A stretch of DNA of 43,764 nt, taken from the NCBI GenBank assembly GCA_910585155.1, contig CAJUEC010000018.1:1-43764 (forward strand), written 5' to 3'. Below the pieces are notes generated by a model. It was not told the origin of the DNA and did no database searches. It was given only the letters and a program-made list of their open reading frames with translations. Both the position numbers and the translations under genes were made by a program. Positions 23,437 to 31,667 of this stretch are shown piece after piece. The stretch comes from an uncultured Oscillospiraceae bacterium (GTDB lineage: Bacteria; Bacillota; Clostridia; Oscillospirales; Oscillospiraceae). Numbering within the stretch: position 1 is the stretch's first letter; the number at the start of each line of letters is the position of its first letter.

Positions 23437-23679
23437 ATGGAACAGCGCGTTTGCGCCACGAGGAGGGATGACATGGAAAACCGCATCGCCGCGCTGCGCA
23501 AGGCCCGGCGCATTTCCCAGGCGGAGCTGGCCGAGGCGGTGGCCGTCACCCGGCAGACCATCATTTCGCTGGAGAGCGGGCGGTACAACGCCTCCCTTCT
23601 GCTGGCCCACAAAATCGCCAAATATTTTGAAACCACCATTGAGGAAATTTTTCTGTTTGAGGAGGAACCACCATGCTGA
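23437..23679 (+). CDS. Small XRE-family transcriptional regulator
   Basis: Up to 80 residues: a single helix-turn-helix domain, MENRIAALRKARRISQAELAEAVAVTRQTIISLESGRYNASLLLAHKIAKYFETTIEEIF. This compact class usually regulates an adjacent membrane protein gene, present here with a 7-nt overlap. Two in-frame ATGs each have a strong ribosome-binding site: 23437 (GAGGAGGAATACCC) and 23473 (GAGGAGGGATGAC). The second gives the family's usual 68-residue form, so two forms may be made. Autoregulation through the palindromes upstream is likely. Confidence 0.85.
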   Translation: MEQRVCATRRDDMENRIAALRKARRISQAELAEAVAVTRQTIISLESGRYNASLLLAHKIAKYFETTIEEIFLFEEEPPC

Positions 23680-24134
23680 TGCGAATGTTTGACACATCGG
23701 ACTACGACCGCTGCCTGCGGCGGCGGCGCCTGCTGGCCTTCGGCCTGCTGGCGGTGGGCATCATCGGCGAGCTGTGCTATCTGCTGCTCATCCACGACAG
23801 CGAGACCTTCCCCGAATTCGCCCGGGGCTTCTACCTGGGCGGGGCCAGCGGCATTTCCCTCGGGGCGGTGATCCTGCTGGTGCGGTCCACCTACCTGCTG
23901 GCCAACCCGTCGGCCCGGAAAAAGGCCAAAATCAAGGAGCAGGACGAACGGGAGAGGGCCATCGTCAACCAGTCCTTCCAGTTCGCCGGCATATTCACCT
24001 TCTTCGCCTCCGCCGCCTCCATGTTCGTGCTGGTGGCGGTGAGCATGGAGGCCGCCCTGGCGGTGCTGGGGGTGGTGGCGGTGTACGCCCTGGTCTGGCT
24101 CATCGCCAACCTCTGCCTGTCCAAAACGCTGTGA
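23673..24134 (+). CDS. Four-helix membrane protein, partner of XRE regulator
   Basis: A 153-residue membrane protein with about four membrane segments (about residues 20-40, 53-75, 101-122, 126-149) and a charged loop SARKKAKIKEQDERERAIVNQ. Small inner-membrane proteins of this kind often follow YgzD-like XRE regulators in Firmicutes; the function is unknown. ATG with GAGGAGG upstream, overlapping the regulator stop. The next gene starts within its stop codon. Confidence 0.75.
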   Translation: MLMRMFDTSDYDRCLRRRRLLAFGLLAVGIIGELCYLLLIHDSETFPEFARGFYLGGASGISLGAVILLVRSTYLLANPSARKKAKIKEQDERERAIVNQSFQFAGIFTFFASAASMFVLVAVSMEAALAVLGVVAVYALVWLIANLCLSKTL

Positions 24135-25039
24135 GCGCCCGGTACCTCACCCTGAAAATCACCCCAGAGCTGGCGGGGCTGGAGGTCAACACCCTCCTGC
24201 GCCGCACCCTGGGGCTGTCGGGCACGGTGCTGCGGCGGGTGAAGTGGCTGGAGGACGGCATCACCCTGGACGGGGCGCGGGTGAACGTCCGGGTCCGGGG
24301 GTCGGAGGGGCAGACCCTCTCCGTGCGGCTGACCCTCCCCGCCCCCGCCTCCGGGGTGGTCCCCGCCCCCGGGCCCCTGGACATCGTGTACGAGGACCCG
24401 GACCTCATCGTGCTCAACAAGGCCCCCGGGGTGCCGGTCCACCCGGGCCACGGCCACTTCGGCGATACAATAGGTAATTTTTTGATGGATTATTACAAAA
24501 GGTCCGGGGAGGAGTCGGACTTCCACCCCGTCCACCGGCTGGACCGGGGCACCTCCGGGCTGCTGGTTATCGCCAAGCACCCCCACGCCCAGGAGAAGCT
24601 GAAAAAACAGCTCCACACCGGGGGCTTCCGGCGGGTGTACCTGGCGGTGTGCGACGGCGCGCCCCCCGCCCCCGCCGGCGTCATCGACGCCCCCATCGGC
24701 CCGGTGGACGGCTCCCTCATGGCCCGGTCGGTGCGGCCCGGCGGCAGGCCCGCCCGCACCCATTACCGGGTGGTCCGCGCCCTGGGGCCCCGGTCCCTGG
24801 TGGAGCTGGAGCTGGAGACGGGCCGCACCCACCAGATCCGGGTGCACATGGCCCACATCGGCTGTCCCCTCACCGGGGATTTCCTGTATGGAACCGAAAA
24901 CCGGGGGCTGATTGCCCGCCCCGCCCTCCACTCCGCGGGGCTGGAGCTGGACCACCCCATCACCGGGGAGCGGCTCCGCCTCGCCGCGCCCCTCCCCGCC
25001 GACCTGGCAAGACTGATTCCAGAGGAGAATATCATATGA
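24131..25039 (+). CDS. RluA-family pseudouridine synthase
   Basis: A 302-residue RNA pseudouridine synthase from a GTG overlapping the previous stop. N-terminal S4-like region (about 1-75), then the catalytic domain with VHRLDRGTSGLLVIAKH (catalytic Asp in HRLD) near residue 135 and the GRTHQIRVHMAHIGCPLTGD motif. It converts uridine to pseudouridine in rRNA or tRNA; the target position cannot be assigned from sequence alone. Confidence 0.9.
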   Translation: MSARYLTLKITPELAGLEVNTLLRRTLGLSGTVLRRVKWLEDGITLDGARVNVRVRGSEGQTLSVRLTLPAPASGVVPAPGPLDIVYEDPDLIVLNKAPGVPVHPGHGHFGDTIGNFLMDYYKRSGEESDFHPVHRLDRGTSGLLVIAKHPHAQEKLKKQLHTGGFRRVYLAVCDGAPPAPAGVIDAPIGPVDGSLMARSVRPGGRPARTHYRVVRALGPRSLVELELETGRTHQIRVHMAHIGCPLTGDFLYGTENRGLIARPALHSAGLELDHPITGERLRLAAPLPADLARLIPEENII

Positions 25040-25214
25040 AAAAATACAGATTGTAAGCTTTGTGATCCTGGATTTGTCCATCCTGCTGTGGACGGCGGGG
25101 CGGATTTTTTTCACCCTGCCCGGCTGGGCGGTGCGGGCCAACGGCGCGGTTATGCTGACCGCCATGTCCCTGCTGACCTTCGCCAGCATCCGGCTAAAGG
25201 TGAAGAATTCCTAA
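25036..25214 (+). pseudogene. Mini membrane protein with one-base deletion in an A6 tract
   Basis: The ATG overlaps the pseudouridine synthase stop (ATGA) and has AGAGGAG upstream, but the zero frame ends after six codons. With seven instead of six As after the ATG, the frame gives a 59-residue protein, MKKIQIVSFVILDLSILLW... with two membrane helices and the ending RLKVKNS. Real mutation, sequencing/assembly error, or slippage (phase-variable expression) are all possible. The coupled start and good RBS argue the intact gene is functional somewhere. Confidence 0.6.
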
Positions 25215-25231
25215 AGATGGGCAGCGGCGTA

Positions 25232-25260
25232 TTGACACAGAATATAATATGCTGTATAAT
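25232..25260 (+). promoter_or_regulatory. Consensus sigma-A promoter
   Basis: TTGACA-N17-TATAAT, a perfect consensus for the small DUF6440-like gene 35 nt downstream. Confidence 0.92.
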
Positions 25261-25295
25261 ATTGTTTACAAAATTATTTGAGAGGAAGGATCATC

Positions 25296-25478
25296 ATGGC
25301 GAAAAACGACCGCTTCCAGGTCATTCACAAGGAGGGCAACGGCCTTTCCAGCCCCCAGATCATGGTGCTGATGGATTCCGTCACCGGGGTGCAGTACCTG
25401 TTTACCCAGTCGGGCTACGCCGGGGGCCTGTGCCCCCTAGTGGACAAGGAGGGCGGCCCCCTCACGTGGGACGTGTAA
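25296..25478 (+). CDS. Small DUF6440-like protein
   Basis: A 60-residue protein (MAKNDRFQVIHKEG...IMVLMDSVTGVQYLFTQSGYAGGLCPLVDKEGGP). The pattern VDxxTGVxYL...GYAGGLxPLxDxxG is typical of the small DUF6440 family of unknown function. AGAGGAAGG precedes the ATG, and a perfect promoter and a strong terminator frame it, so it is probably well expressed alone. Confidence 0.8.
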   Translation: MAKNDRFQVIHKEGNGLSSPQIMVLMDSVTGVQYLFTQSGYAGGLCPLVDKEGGPLTWDV

Positions 25479-25504
25479 CCCGGCCCATCTCCATAACAAG
25501 CAAG

Positions 25505-25543
25505 CGCGGGCGGAGCCCTTCAGGCTCCGCCCGCGTTTTGTTT
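25505..25543. terminator. Bidirectional terminator between convergent genes
   Basis: CGCGGGCGGAGCC-N5-GGCTCCGCCCGCG followed by TTTTGTTT on the plus strand. It also lies at the 3' end of cls on the minus strand. Confidence 0.85.
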
Positions 25544-27096
25544 CACAGCAGCGGCGCGAACAGCCGCAGCAGGTCCCGCAGCAGCCGGTGGGGCAGGGAG
25601 ATGGACCGGCAGTCCTCCAGGGTGACCATCAGGCTCTTGAGCTGGGTGTCCAGGAAATCCTCCCGGATGTCGGCCACCGACGGGGTATCGTAGAGCAGCA
25701 CGCCGTTCTCGAAGTGGAGGAACATGCTGCGGTAGTCCAGGTTCACCGTGCCCACGGTGGCAAAGCGGTCATCCACCACAAAGTTTTTGGAGTGGATGAA
25801 CCCCGGCTCATACTCGAAGATCTGCACCCCCGCCTCCAGCAGCTCCTGGTAATAGGAGCGGGTGAGCTCAAACACCGTCTTTTTGTCCGGGATGTGGGGA
25901 GTGATGATCCGCACGTCCACCCCGGATTTGGCGGCGTTGGTGAGGGCCATGGTCAGCGAGTAGTCGATGACCAGGTAGGGGGTGGTGATATACACGTACC
26001 GCTTGGCCCGGTAGATCAGGTTGAGGTACACCGACTGGCCCACCGGCTCGTTGTCCCAGGGGCAGTCGTGGTAGGGCTGGACGTAGCCCGCCGCGCCCCC
26101 CCGGGCGGGCTGGGGGCGGAAGGGGGTGAAGTGCTCCTCCTCACTGTTGGTGAAGTCCCACATGGACAGGAAGGACACCGTCATGGACCACACCGCGTCC
26201 CCCTCCAGCCGGATGGCGGAGTCCTTCCAGTGGCCGAAGCGGGGCTTGACGTTGATATACTCGTCCGCCATGTTGATGCCCCCGGTGAAGGCCACCCGGC
26301 CGTCTATAATCATATACTTTCGGTGGTCCCGGTTGTTCTGCCGCAGGGACACCACCGGCACAAAGCGGTTGAACACCCGGCAGCGCACCCCCAGCGCCTC
26401 CAGCCGGGCGGGGTAGTCCCCGGGCAGGGTGGACATGGAGCCGATGTCGTCATAGATCACCCGGACCTCCAGCCCCTGCTCCGCCTTCTCCCGCAGTATG
26501 TCCAGGATGGAGTTCCACAGCTTGCCCTCCTCGATGATGAAGTACTCGATGAAGATATACCGCTGGGCCCCCCGCAGGGCGGAGAGGATGTCGTCATAGC
26601 AGTTGTCCCCCAGGGGGTAGTACTTGGTGCGGGTGTTGCCGTACACCGGGCAGTGGGTGGTCTGCTCCAGGTAGCGGGCCATGCGCCCCGCGTCCTCCCC
26701 CGCCAGCTCCCCCAGGGAGGCGGACCGGCCGCACTCGTCCCCCAGGTTCTTGCGGATCTTCCGCTCCATGGAGCGCAGGCGGCGCTGGTTGAAGGCGGAC
26801 AGGTGGTTGCCCCCCAGCAGCAGATAGGCCAGGGAGCCAAAGGGCATCAGCCCCAGCACGATGATGATCCAGCCGATCTTGTAGCCCGGATTGCTCTTGT
26901 CCCCCACAATCCAGGCCGCGGACAGCACCGACAGCACCAGGAACAGCCACTCCACCCCGTTGTAATACGCGCTGTCCCGCAGCACCACCAGCCCCGCGGC
27001 GTACAGGATAATCTGGGCGATGATGAGCACCGCCACAATGCCCATGCGGTGGAACAGCAGCTTGCCGATCCTGCTTTGAACTCGTCTCTTTTTCAT
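25543..27096 (-). CDS. cls: Cardiolipin synthase (PLD family)
   Basis: A 517-residue membrane enzyme that joins two phosphatidylglycerols into cardiolipin. Two N-terminal membrane helices (about 18-40 and 47-95) are followed by two phospholipase-D HKD motifs: HRKYMIIDGRVAFTGGINMAD and HSKNFVVDDRFATVGTVNLDYRS. Ribosome-binding site AAGGAGAGGC precedes the ATG. Full length, intact active sites. Confidence 0.95.
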   Translation of the reverse strand: MKKRRVQSRIGKLLFHRMGIVAVLIIAQIILYAAGLVVLRDSAYYNGVEWLFLVLSVLSAAWIVGDKSNPGYKIGWIIIVLGLMPFGSLAYLLLGGNHLSAFNQRRLRSMERKIRKNLGDECGRSASLGELAGEDAGRMARYLEQTTHCPVYGNTRTKYYPLGDNCYDDILSALRGAQRYIFIEYFIIEEGKLWNSILDILREKAEQGLEVRVIYDDIGSMSTLPGDYPARLEALGVRCRVFNRFVPVVSLRQNNRDHRKYMIIDGRVAFTGGINMADEYINVKPRFGHWKDSAIRLEGDAVWSMTVSFLSMWDFTNSEEEHFTPFRPQPARGGAAGYVQPYHDCPWDNEPVGQSVYLNLIYRAKRYVYITTPYLVIDYSLTMALTNAAKSGVDVRIITPHIPDKKTVFELTRSYYQELLEAGVQIFEYEPGFIHSKNFVVDDRFATVGTVNLDYRSMFLHFENGVLLYDTPSVADIREDFLDTQLKSLMVTLEDCRSISLPHRLLRDLLRLFAPLL

Positions 27097-27114
27097 TGCC
27101 TCTCCTTGGAGCCT

Positions 27115-27144
27115 GGGGGCGGCGGGCTGTGCCCCGCCGCCCCC
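27115..27144. other. GC-rich hairpin between dnaE and cls
   Basis: GGGGGCGGCGGG / CCCGCCGCCCCC stem between the dnaE stop and the cls start, without a U tract on the dnaE side. It may attenuate read-through from dnaE into cls. Confidence 0.5.
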
Positions 27145-27151
27145 GCTGTCT

Positions 27152-30100
27152 CTACTTTGTCTTCAGCACCACGTTCTCCTCCCCCAGGGTCTCCCGCAGC
27201 TCGCACAGCAGGGCCTCATGGAGCAGGCACCGGGTCTGGCGCTTCTTCTTCACGTCCGCCAGGTAGACGATGGCGGCGGACTCCCCGGGAAACATGTTCA
27301 TCAGCCTGCCCAGCCAGGCCAGGGACGCCCCCCCGTCCGGCAGCTTGATCCACAGCACCTGCTCCCCCTGCTCCGCCGCGGCCTCCGCCGGCTCCCGGCC
27401 GGACAGGGGGACCACCCGGTCCGCCATAAGCTGGGGGGCCTTCTCGTCCCGGACGGACACCCGGCCGGACACCGCCACCGGGCGGCCCGCCTTCAGGTAG
27501 GCCCCGCTCTCCGTCAGCGTCCGGGAGAAGACCAGCAGCTCCATGGACCCCGTGGCGTCCTCCAGCATCACATAGGCCATGAGGGAGTTGTTCTTGGTGG
27601 TCTTGGTGCGCACCGAGGCCACCACCCCCGCCAGGGTCACCCGGGCCCCGTCGCCGTAGGGGGAGGGCCCGTTTTCCTCCTCCCGCGCCCCCATCACCGC
27701 CGCGATGGGCACCGCCCCGTACTTCTGGGCCTGTTTGCGGTACTCGTCCATGGGGTGGCCGGACAGGTACAGCCCTGTGGTCTCCTTCTCCATGGCCATC
27801 AGCTCCCCGGGGGAGAACTCGGGGATGTCGGGCAGGTGCACCGCGGGCACGGAGAGGCTGTCCCCGCCCCCGCCGAACAGGTCGAACTGGCCCTCCAGGT
27901 TCTTCTTCCGGTCCCGGGCGATGGCGTCCACCACCTGCTCGTGCACCCGCATCAGCTGGGAGCGGCGGCAGCCCAGGCTGTCAAAGCAGCCGGCGCGGAT
28001 CAGGCTGTCCAGCACCCGCTTGTTCAGGTCCGCGTCATACATCCGGGCGCAGAACTCCGGGAAGGAGGCGAAGGGCCCCCCCTTCTCCCGCTCCGCCAGC
28101 ACCGCCGCGGTGAAGCCCATCCCCACCCCCTTCAGCGCCGCCAGCCCAAAGCGGATGTTGGGCCCCGACACGGTGAAGGCCGTCCCCGACTCGTTGATGT
28201 CCGGGGGGAGCAGGGCGATGCCGTTGTCCCGGCACTCGGCGATATACTCCGCCACCTTGTCCTGGGAGTCCAGCACCGAGGTGAGCAGGGCGGCCATGTA
28301 CTGCCTGGGGTGGCGGCACTTGAACCAGGCGGTCTGGTAGGCCACAATGGCGTAGGCCAGGGAGTGGGACTTGTTGAAGGCGTAGTGGGCGAAGTCGTTG
28401 ATCTCGTCGTAGATGGACTGGGCCACCGCCTCGGGGATGCCGTTGGCCTGGCAGCCGGGGATGCCCCGGTCCGGGTCGCCGTGGATGAAGGTTCCCCGCT
28501 CCCGCTGCACGTCCTTCTCCTTTTTCTTGCTCATGGCCCGGCGCACCATGTCCGCCTGACCCAGGGAGTAGCCCGCCAGCTTGCGGAAGATCTCGATCAC
28601 CTGCTCCTGGTAGACGATGCAGCCGTAGGTGTTGGCCAGGATGGGCTCCAGCAGGGGATGCTTGTAGGTCACCTTGGAGGGGTCCTGGGCGCAGGCCAGG
28701 AATTTGGGGATGGAGTCCATGGGGCCGGGGCGGTACAGGGCGATGATGGCGCAGATGTCCTCAATGCTCTTGGGCTTGAGGCCCACCCCCACCCCGGTCA
28801 TCCCCGCCGACTCCATCTGGAACACCCCGGAGGTCTTGCCCTCGGACAGCATCTGGTACACCGCCATGTCGTCGTCGGGGATATCCTCCAGCTGGAAGCC
28901 GGGGAGCTCCTGCCGGACCATCTTTACCGCGTCGTCCAGCACGGTGAGGTTGCGCAGGCCCAGGAAGTCCATCTTCAGCAGGCCCAGCTCCTCAATGGTG
29001 GTCATGGTGTACTGGGTCACCGGCTGGCCGTCGTTGGTGGCCAGGGGGACGTACTCGTACACCGGCCGCTTGGTGATCACCACGCCGGCGGCGTGGGTGG
29101 AGGCGTTGCGGGGCATCCCCTCCAGCTTCCGGGCCATGTCCACCAGCTCCTTCACCCGCTCGTCCCCGTTGTACAGGTCGCTGAGCCCCTTGGACAGCAC
29201 CAGCGCCTTGTCCAGGGTCATCTTCGGGTCGAAGGGCACCTGCTTGGCGATGTTGTCCACCTCGGCGTAGGGGAGGTTCAGCACCCTCCCCACGTCCCGG
29301 ATGGCGGCCTTGGCCTTCATGGTGCCGAAGGTGACGATCTGCACCACGTGGTCCTCCCCGTACTTCCGGGCCACGTAGTCGATGACCTCCTGCCGCCGGC
29401 GGATGCAGAAGTCGATGTCGATATCGGGCATGGTCACCCGCTCCGGGTTCAGAAAGCGCTCAAAGATCAGGCCGTACCTGATGGGGTCCACGTCGGTGAT
29501 CCGCAGGCAGTAGGCCACCATGGACCCCGCCCCGGAGCCCCGGCCCGGCCCCACCGGGATGCCGTGCTCCTTGGCGTAGCCGATGAAGTCGGACACGATG
29601 AGGAAGTAGTCCACGAACCCCATCTGCCGGATGACCCCCATCTCCATGCGCAGGCGGGCCTCCAGCTCCTCCCCCCCCTGGGGGTAGCGCCGGGCAAAGC
29701 CCTGCCAGCACAGCTTTTCAAAGTAGGCGTCCCCGTCCGTCTCCCCCTCCGGGAGCTTGAACTCCGGCAGGTGGTAGGTGCCGAACTGGAAGTCCACATT
29801 GCACAAATCCACGATCTTCTGGGTGTTGTCGATGGCCTCGGGGCAGTTGGGGAAGAGGGCGCGCATCTCCTCCTCGCTCTTCACAAAGAACTCGTCCGTC
29901 TCGAACCGCATCCGGTCCTGGTCCTCCACCAGCTTGCCCATCTGAACGCACATGAGCACGTCCTGCATGGCGGCGTCCTCCCGGGTGAGGTAGTGGCAGT
30001 CGTTGGTGGCCGCCAGGGGAATGCCGGTCTCCCGGCTCAGCCGCAGGATGCCCGCGACCACCGCCTGCTGTTCGGGGATATGGTGGTCCTGGATCTCCAG

Positions 30101-30613
30101 GTAGTACCCGTCCTCCCCGAACAGCTCCCGCATCTCCAGGGCGTGGGCCTTCGCGCCTTCGTAGTCGCCGTTTCTCAGGCGGCGGGGGATCTCCCCCGCC
30201 AGACAGGCGGACAGGGCGATGAGCCCCTTACTGTGCTCCCGCAGCAGGTCCAGGTCGATCCGGGGCTTGATGTAGAAGCCCTCGGTGAAGGCCATGGACA
30301 CCATGTAGCTCAGGTTGCGGTAGCCCTCCTCGTTCCGGCACAGCAGCACCAGGTGCCGGGCGGAGGCGTCCAGCTCGTGGACCCGGTCGAACCGGGTGCG
30401 GGGGGCCACGTAGACCTCGCAGCCGATGACGGGCTTCACCCCGGCGGCCTTGCAGGCCCGGTAGAAGTCGATGACGCCGTACATCACCCCGTGGTCAGTG
30501 ATGGCCACGGCGGTCTGGCCCAGCTCCTTCACCCGCCGGACCAGCTGCTCGATGCGGCAGGCACCGTCCAGAAGGGAGTATTCGGTGTGGAGATGCAGAT
30601 GTGTAAATGGCAT
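27152..30613 (-). CDS. dnaE: DNA polymerase III subunit alpha (DnaE)
   Basis: A 1,153-residue replicative polymerase. PHP domain starts at the N terminus (FTHLHLHTEYSLLDGACR). The polymerase active site has GPGRGSGAGSMVAYCL and PDIDIDFCIRRRQEVIDYV, with the catalytic aspartates retained. Helix-hairpin-helix and a C-terminal OB domain (VTLAGVVASVRTKTTKNNSLMAYVMLED) follow. The ATG at 30613 fits the family start (MPFTHLHLH); a GTG three codons upstream is an alternative. Last gene of the murB-rapZ-yvcK-whiA run. Clostridia also have PolC; not seen here. Confidence 0.95.
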   Translation of the reverse strand: MPFTHLHLHTEYSLLDGACRIEQLVRRVKELGQTAVAITDHGVMYGVIDFYRACKAAGVKPVIGCEVYVAPRTRFDRVHELDASARHLVLLCRNEEGYRNLSYMVSMAFTEGFYIKPRIDLDLLREHSKGLIALSACLAGEIPRRLRNGDYEGAKAHALEMRELFGEDGYYLEIQDHHIPEQQAVVAGILRLSRETGIPLAATNDCHYLTREDAAMQDVLMCVQMGKLVEDQDRMRFETDEFFVKSEEEMRALFPNCPEAIDNTQKIVDLCNVDFQFGTYHLPEFKLPEGETDGDAYFEKLCWQGFARRYPQGGEELEARLRMEMGVIRQMGFVDYFLIVSDFIGYAKEHGIPVGPGRGSGAGSMVAYCLRITDVDPIRYGLIFERFLNPERVTMPDIDIDFCIRRRQEVIDYVARKYGEDHVVQIVTFGTMKAKAAIRDVGRVLNLPYAEVDNIAKQVPFDPKMTLDKALVLSKGLSDLYNGDERVKELVDMARKLEGMPRNASTHAAGVVITKRPVYEYVPLATNDGQPVTQYTMTTIEELGLLKMDFLGLRNLTVLDDAVKMVRQELPGFQLEDIPDDDMAVYQMLSEGKTSGVFQMESAGMTGVGVGLKPKSIEDICAIIALYRPGPMDSIPKFLACAQDPSKVTYKHPLLEPILANTYGCIVYQEQVIEIFRKLAGYSLGQADMVRRAMSKKKEKDVQRERGTFIHGDPDRGIPGCQANGIPEAVAQSIYDEINDFAHYAFNKSHSLAYAIVAYQTAWFKCRHPRQYMAALLTSVLDSQDKVAEYIAECRDNGIALLPPDINESGTAFTVSGPNIRFGLAALKGVGMGFTAAVLAEREKGGPFASFPEFCARMYDADLNKRVLDSLIRAGCFDSLGCRRSQLMRVHEQVVDAIARDRKKNLEGQFDLFGGGGDSLSVPAVHLPDIPEFSPGELMAMEKETTGLYLSGHPMDEYRKQAQKYGAVPIAAVMGAREEENGPSPYGDGARVTLAGVVASVRTKTTKNNSLMAYVMLEDATGSMELLVFSRTLTESGAYLKAGRPVAVSGRVSVRDEKAPQLMADRVVPLSGREPAEAAAEQGEQVLWIKLPDGGASLAWLGRLMNMFPGESAAIVYLADVKKKRQTRCLLHEALLCELRETLGEENVVLKTK

Positions 30614-30669
30614 ACCTGCCACCCCGGCTTTCTTTTTATTTTTCCCCGCAGGGGGATGGCCTCCGGCGG

Positions 30670-30697
30670 CCTACCTTCCGCTTGTGCAGAAGGTAGG
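30670..30697. repeat. Hairpin repeat CCTACCTTC/GAAGGTAGG upstream of dnaE
   Basis: Seventh member of the CTACTTTCT...AGAAAGTAG hairpin family, alone here between whiA and dnaE, preceded by the shared CTCCGGCGG word. It keeps its pairing although the stem sequence has changed. Confidence 0.7.
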
Positions 30698-30736
30698 CGC
30701 CGTTTGGCGCCGCGTACGGTTGAGGCAAACCGGCGG

Positions 30737-31645
30737 TCACCCTCCGCGGGCCGCAGCCTCCGCCAGCTCCAGCAGCTTGCGCATTCGGTGGTTCAGCGCC
30801 GATTTGCTCACCGCCGGGGCGCACAGCGCCCCCAGCTGGGCCAGATTCAGCTCAGGATGGTCCAGCCGCAGCGCCGCCGCCTCCCGGAGCTTGTCCGGCA
30901 AGGTCTCCAGCCGCCCCGCCGCCCGCAGCCGCTCAATGGCCGCCAGCTGCTCCCGGGCCGCCGCCACCGTCTTGTCCAGGTTGGCGCTGTCGCAGTTCAC
31001 CTGCCGGTTCACCCGGCCCTGGAGGTCCCGCTCCAGCTTGGCGTTCATCACCGCCATGGCGGACACCGGCGCCCCCAGAAAGGTCAGAAAGTCCTCGATG
31101 TGGTCGGAGTGCTTGAAATACACCACCCGGTTCCCCTTGCGCTGGGTCTCCTTGGGCTCAAAGCCCGCCTCCCGCAGCAGGGCGGGCAGCTCCCGGCCCA
31201 CGTGGTAGTGGGAGGTGGCCAGCTCCAAATGGTAGCTTTTCATGGGGTCGGTGACCGAGCCCCCCGCCAGAAACGCCCCCCGGAGGAAGGCGGCGCGGCA
31301 GTGCTCCTCCTCCAGCGGGGCCAGGTTGATGTGCAGGGACACCGCGCCGTCCCACTCCAGGTCGAAGGCGTGGAAGATGGCCTTGAGCTTGGCCGGGTCC
31401 TCCACCAGGAAGGTCCCCTTGCCCTCCCCCGGCTGGGGGAGCTGGTCAAAGGACAGCTTGAACGCCTTTTTGAACAGCAGGGGCAGCCGCTCCTTCAGCG
31501 CGGCGCACTCGGTGACAATCCGGGCCTGCCGGGGGTGGAAGGCCCCGCAGAACAGCAGGATACCGTAGGCCTCCGCCTGGGCGCAGCACCTGCGGCTTAC
31601 CGCTGGGCGGCACAGCTCCTGCTTTACGTCGGCGGAAAAGGCCAC
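30737..31645 (-). CDS. whiA: DNA-binding protein WhiA
   Basis: A 302-residue WhiA (sporulation/cell-division regulator): N-terminal LAGLIDADG-homing-endonuclease-like domain and C-terminal helix-turn-helix (LNLAQLGALCAPAVSKSALNHRMRKLLELAE). Begins at GTG with AAGGAGTG upstream. Catalytic residues of the nuclease fold are not expected in WhiA. In Firmicutes WhiA affects cell division and chromosome segregation; it sits right after yvcK here as in most Gram-positive genomes. Confidence 0.95.
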   Translation of the reverse strand: MAFSADVKQELCRPAVSRRCCAQAEAYGILLFCGAFHPRQARIVTECAALKERLPLLFKKAFKLSFDQLPQPGEGKGTFLVEDPAKLKAIFHAFDLEWDGAVSLHINLAPLEEEHCRAAFLRGAFLAGGSVTDPMKSYHLELATSHYHVGRELPALLREAGFEPKETQRKGNRVVYFKHSDHIEDFLTFLGAPVSAMAVMNAKLERDLQGRVNRQVNCDSANLDKTVAAAREQLAAIERLRAAGRLETLPDKLREAAALRLDHPELNLAQLGALCAPAVSKSALNHRMRKLLELAEAAARGG

Positions 31646-31667
31646 GGTGTCTCACTCCTTTTGCAAA

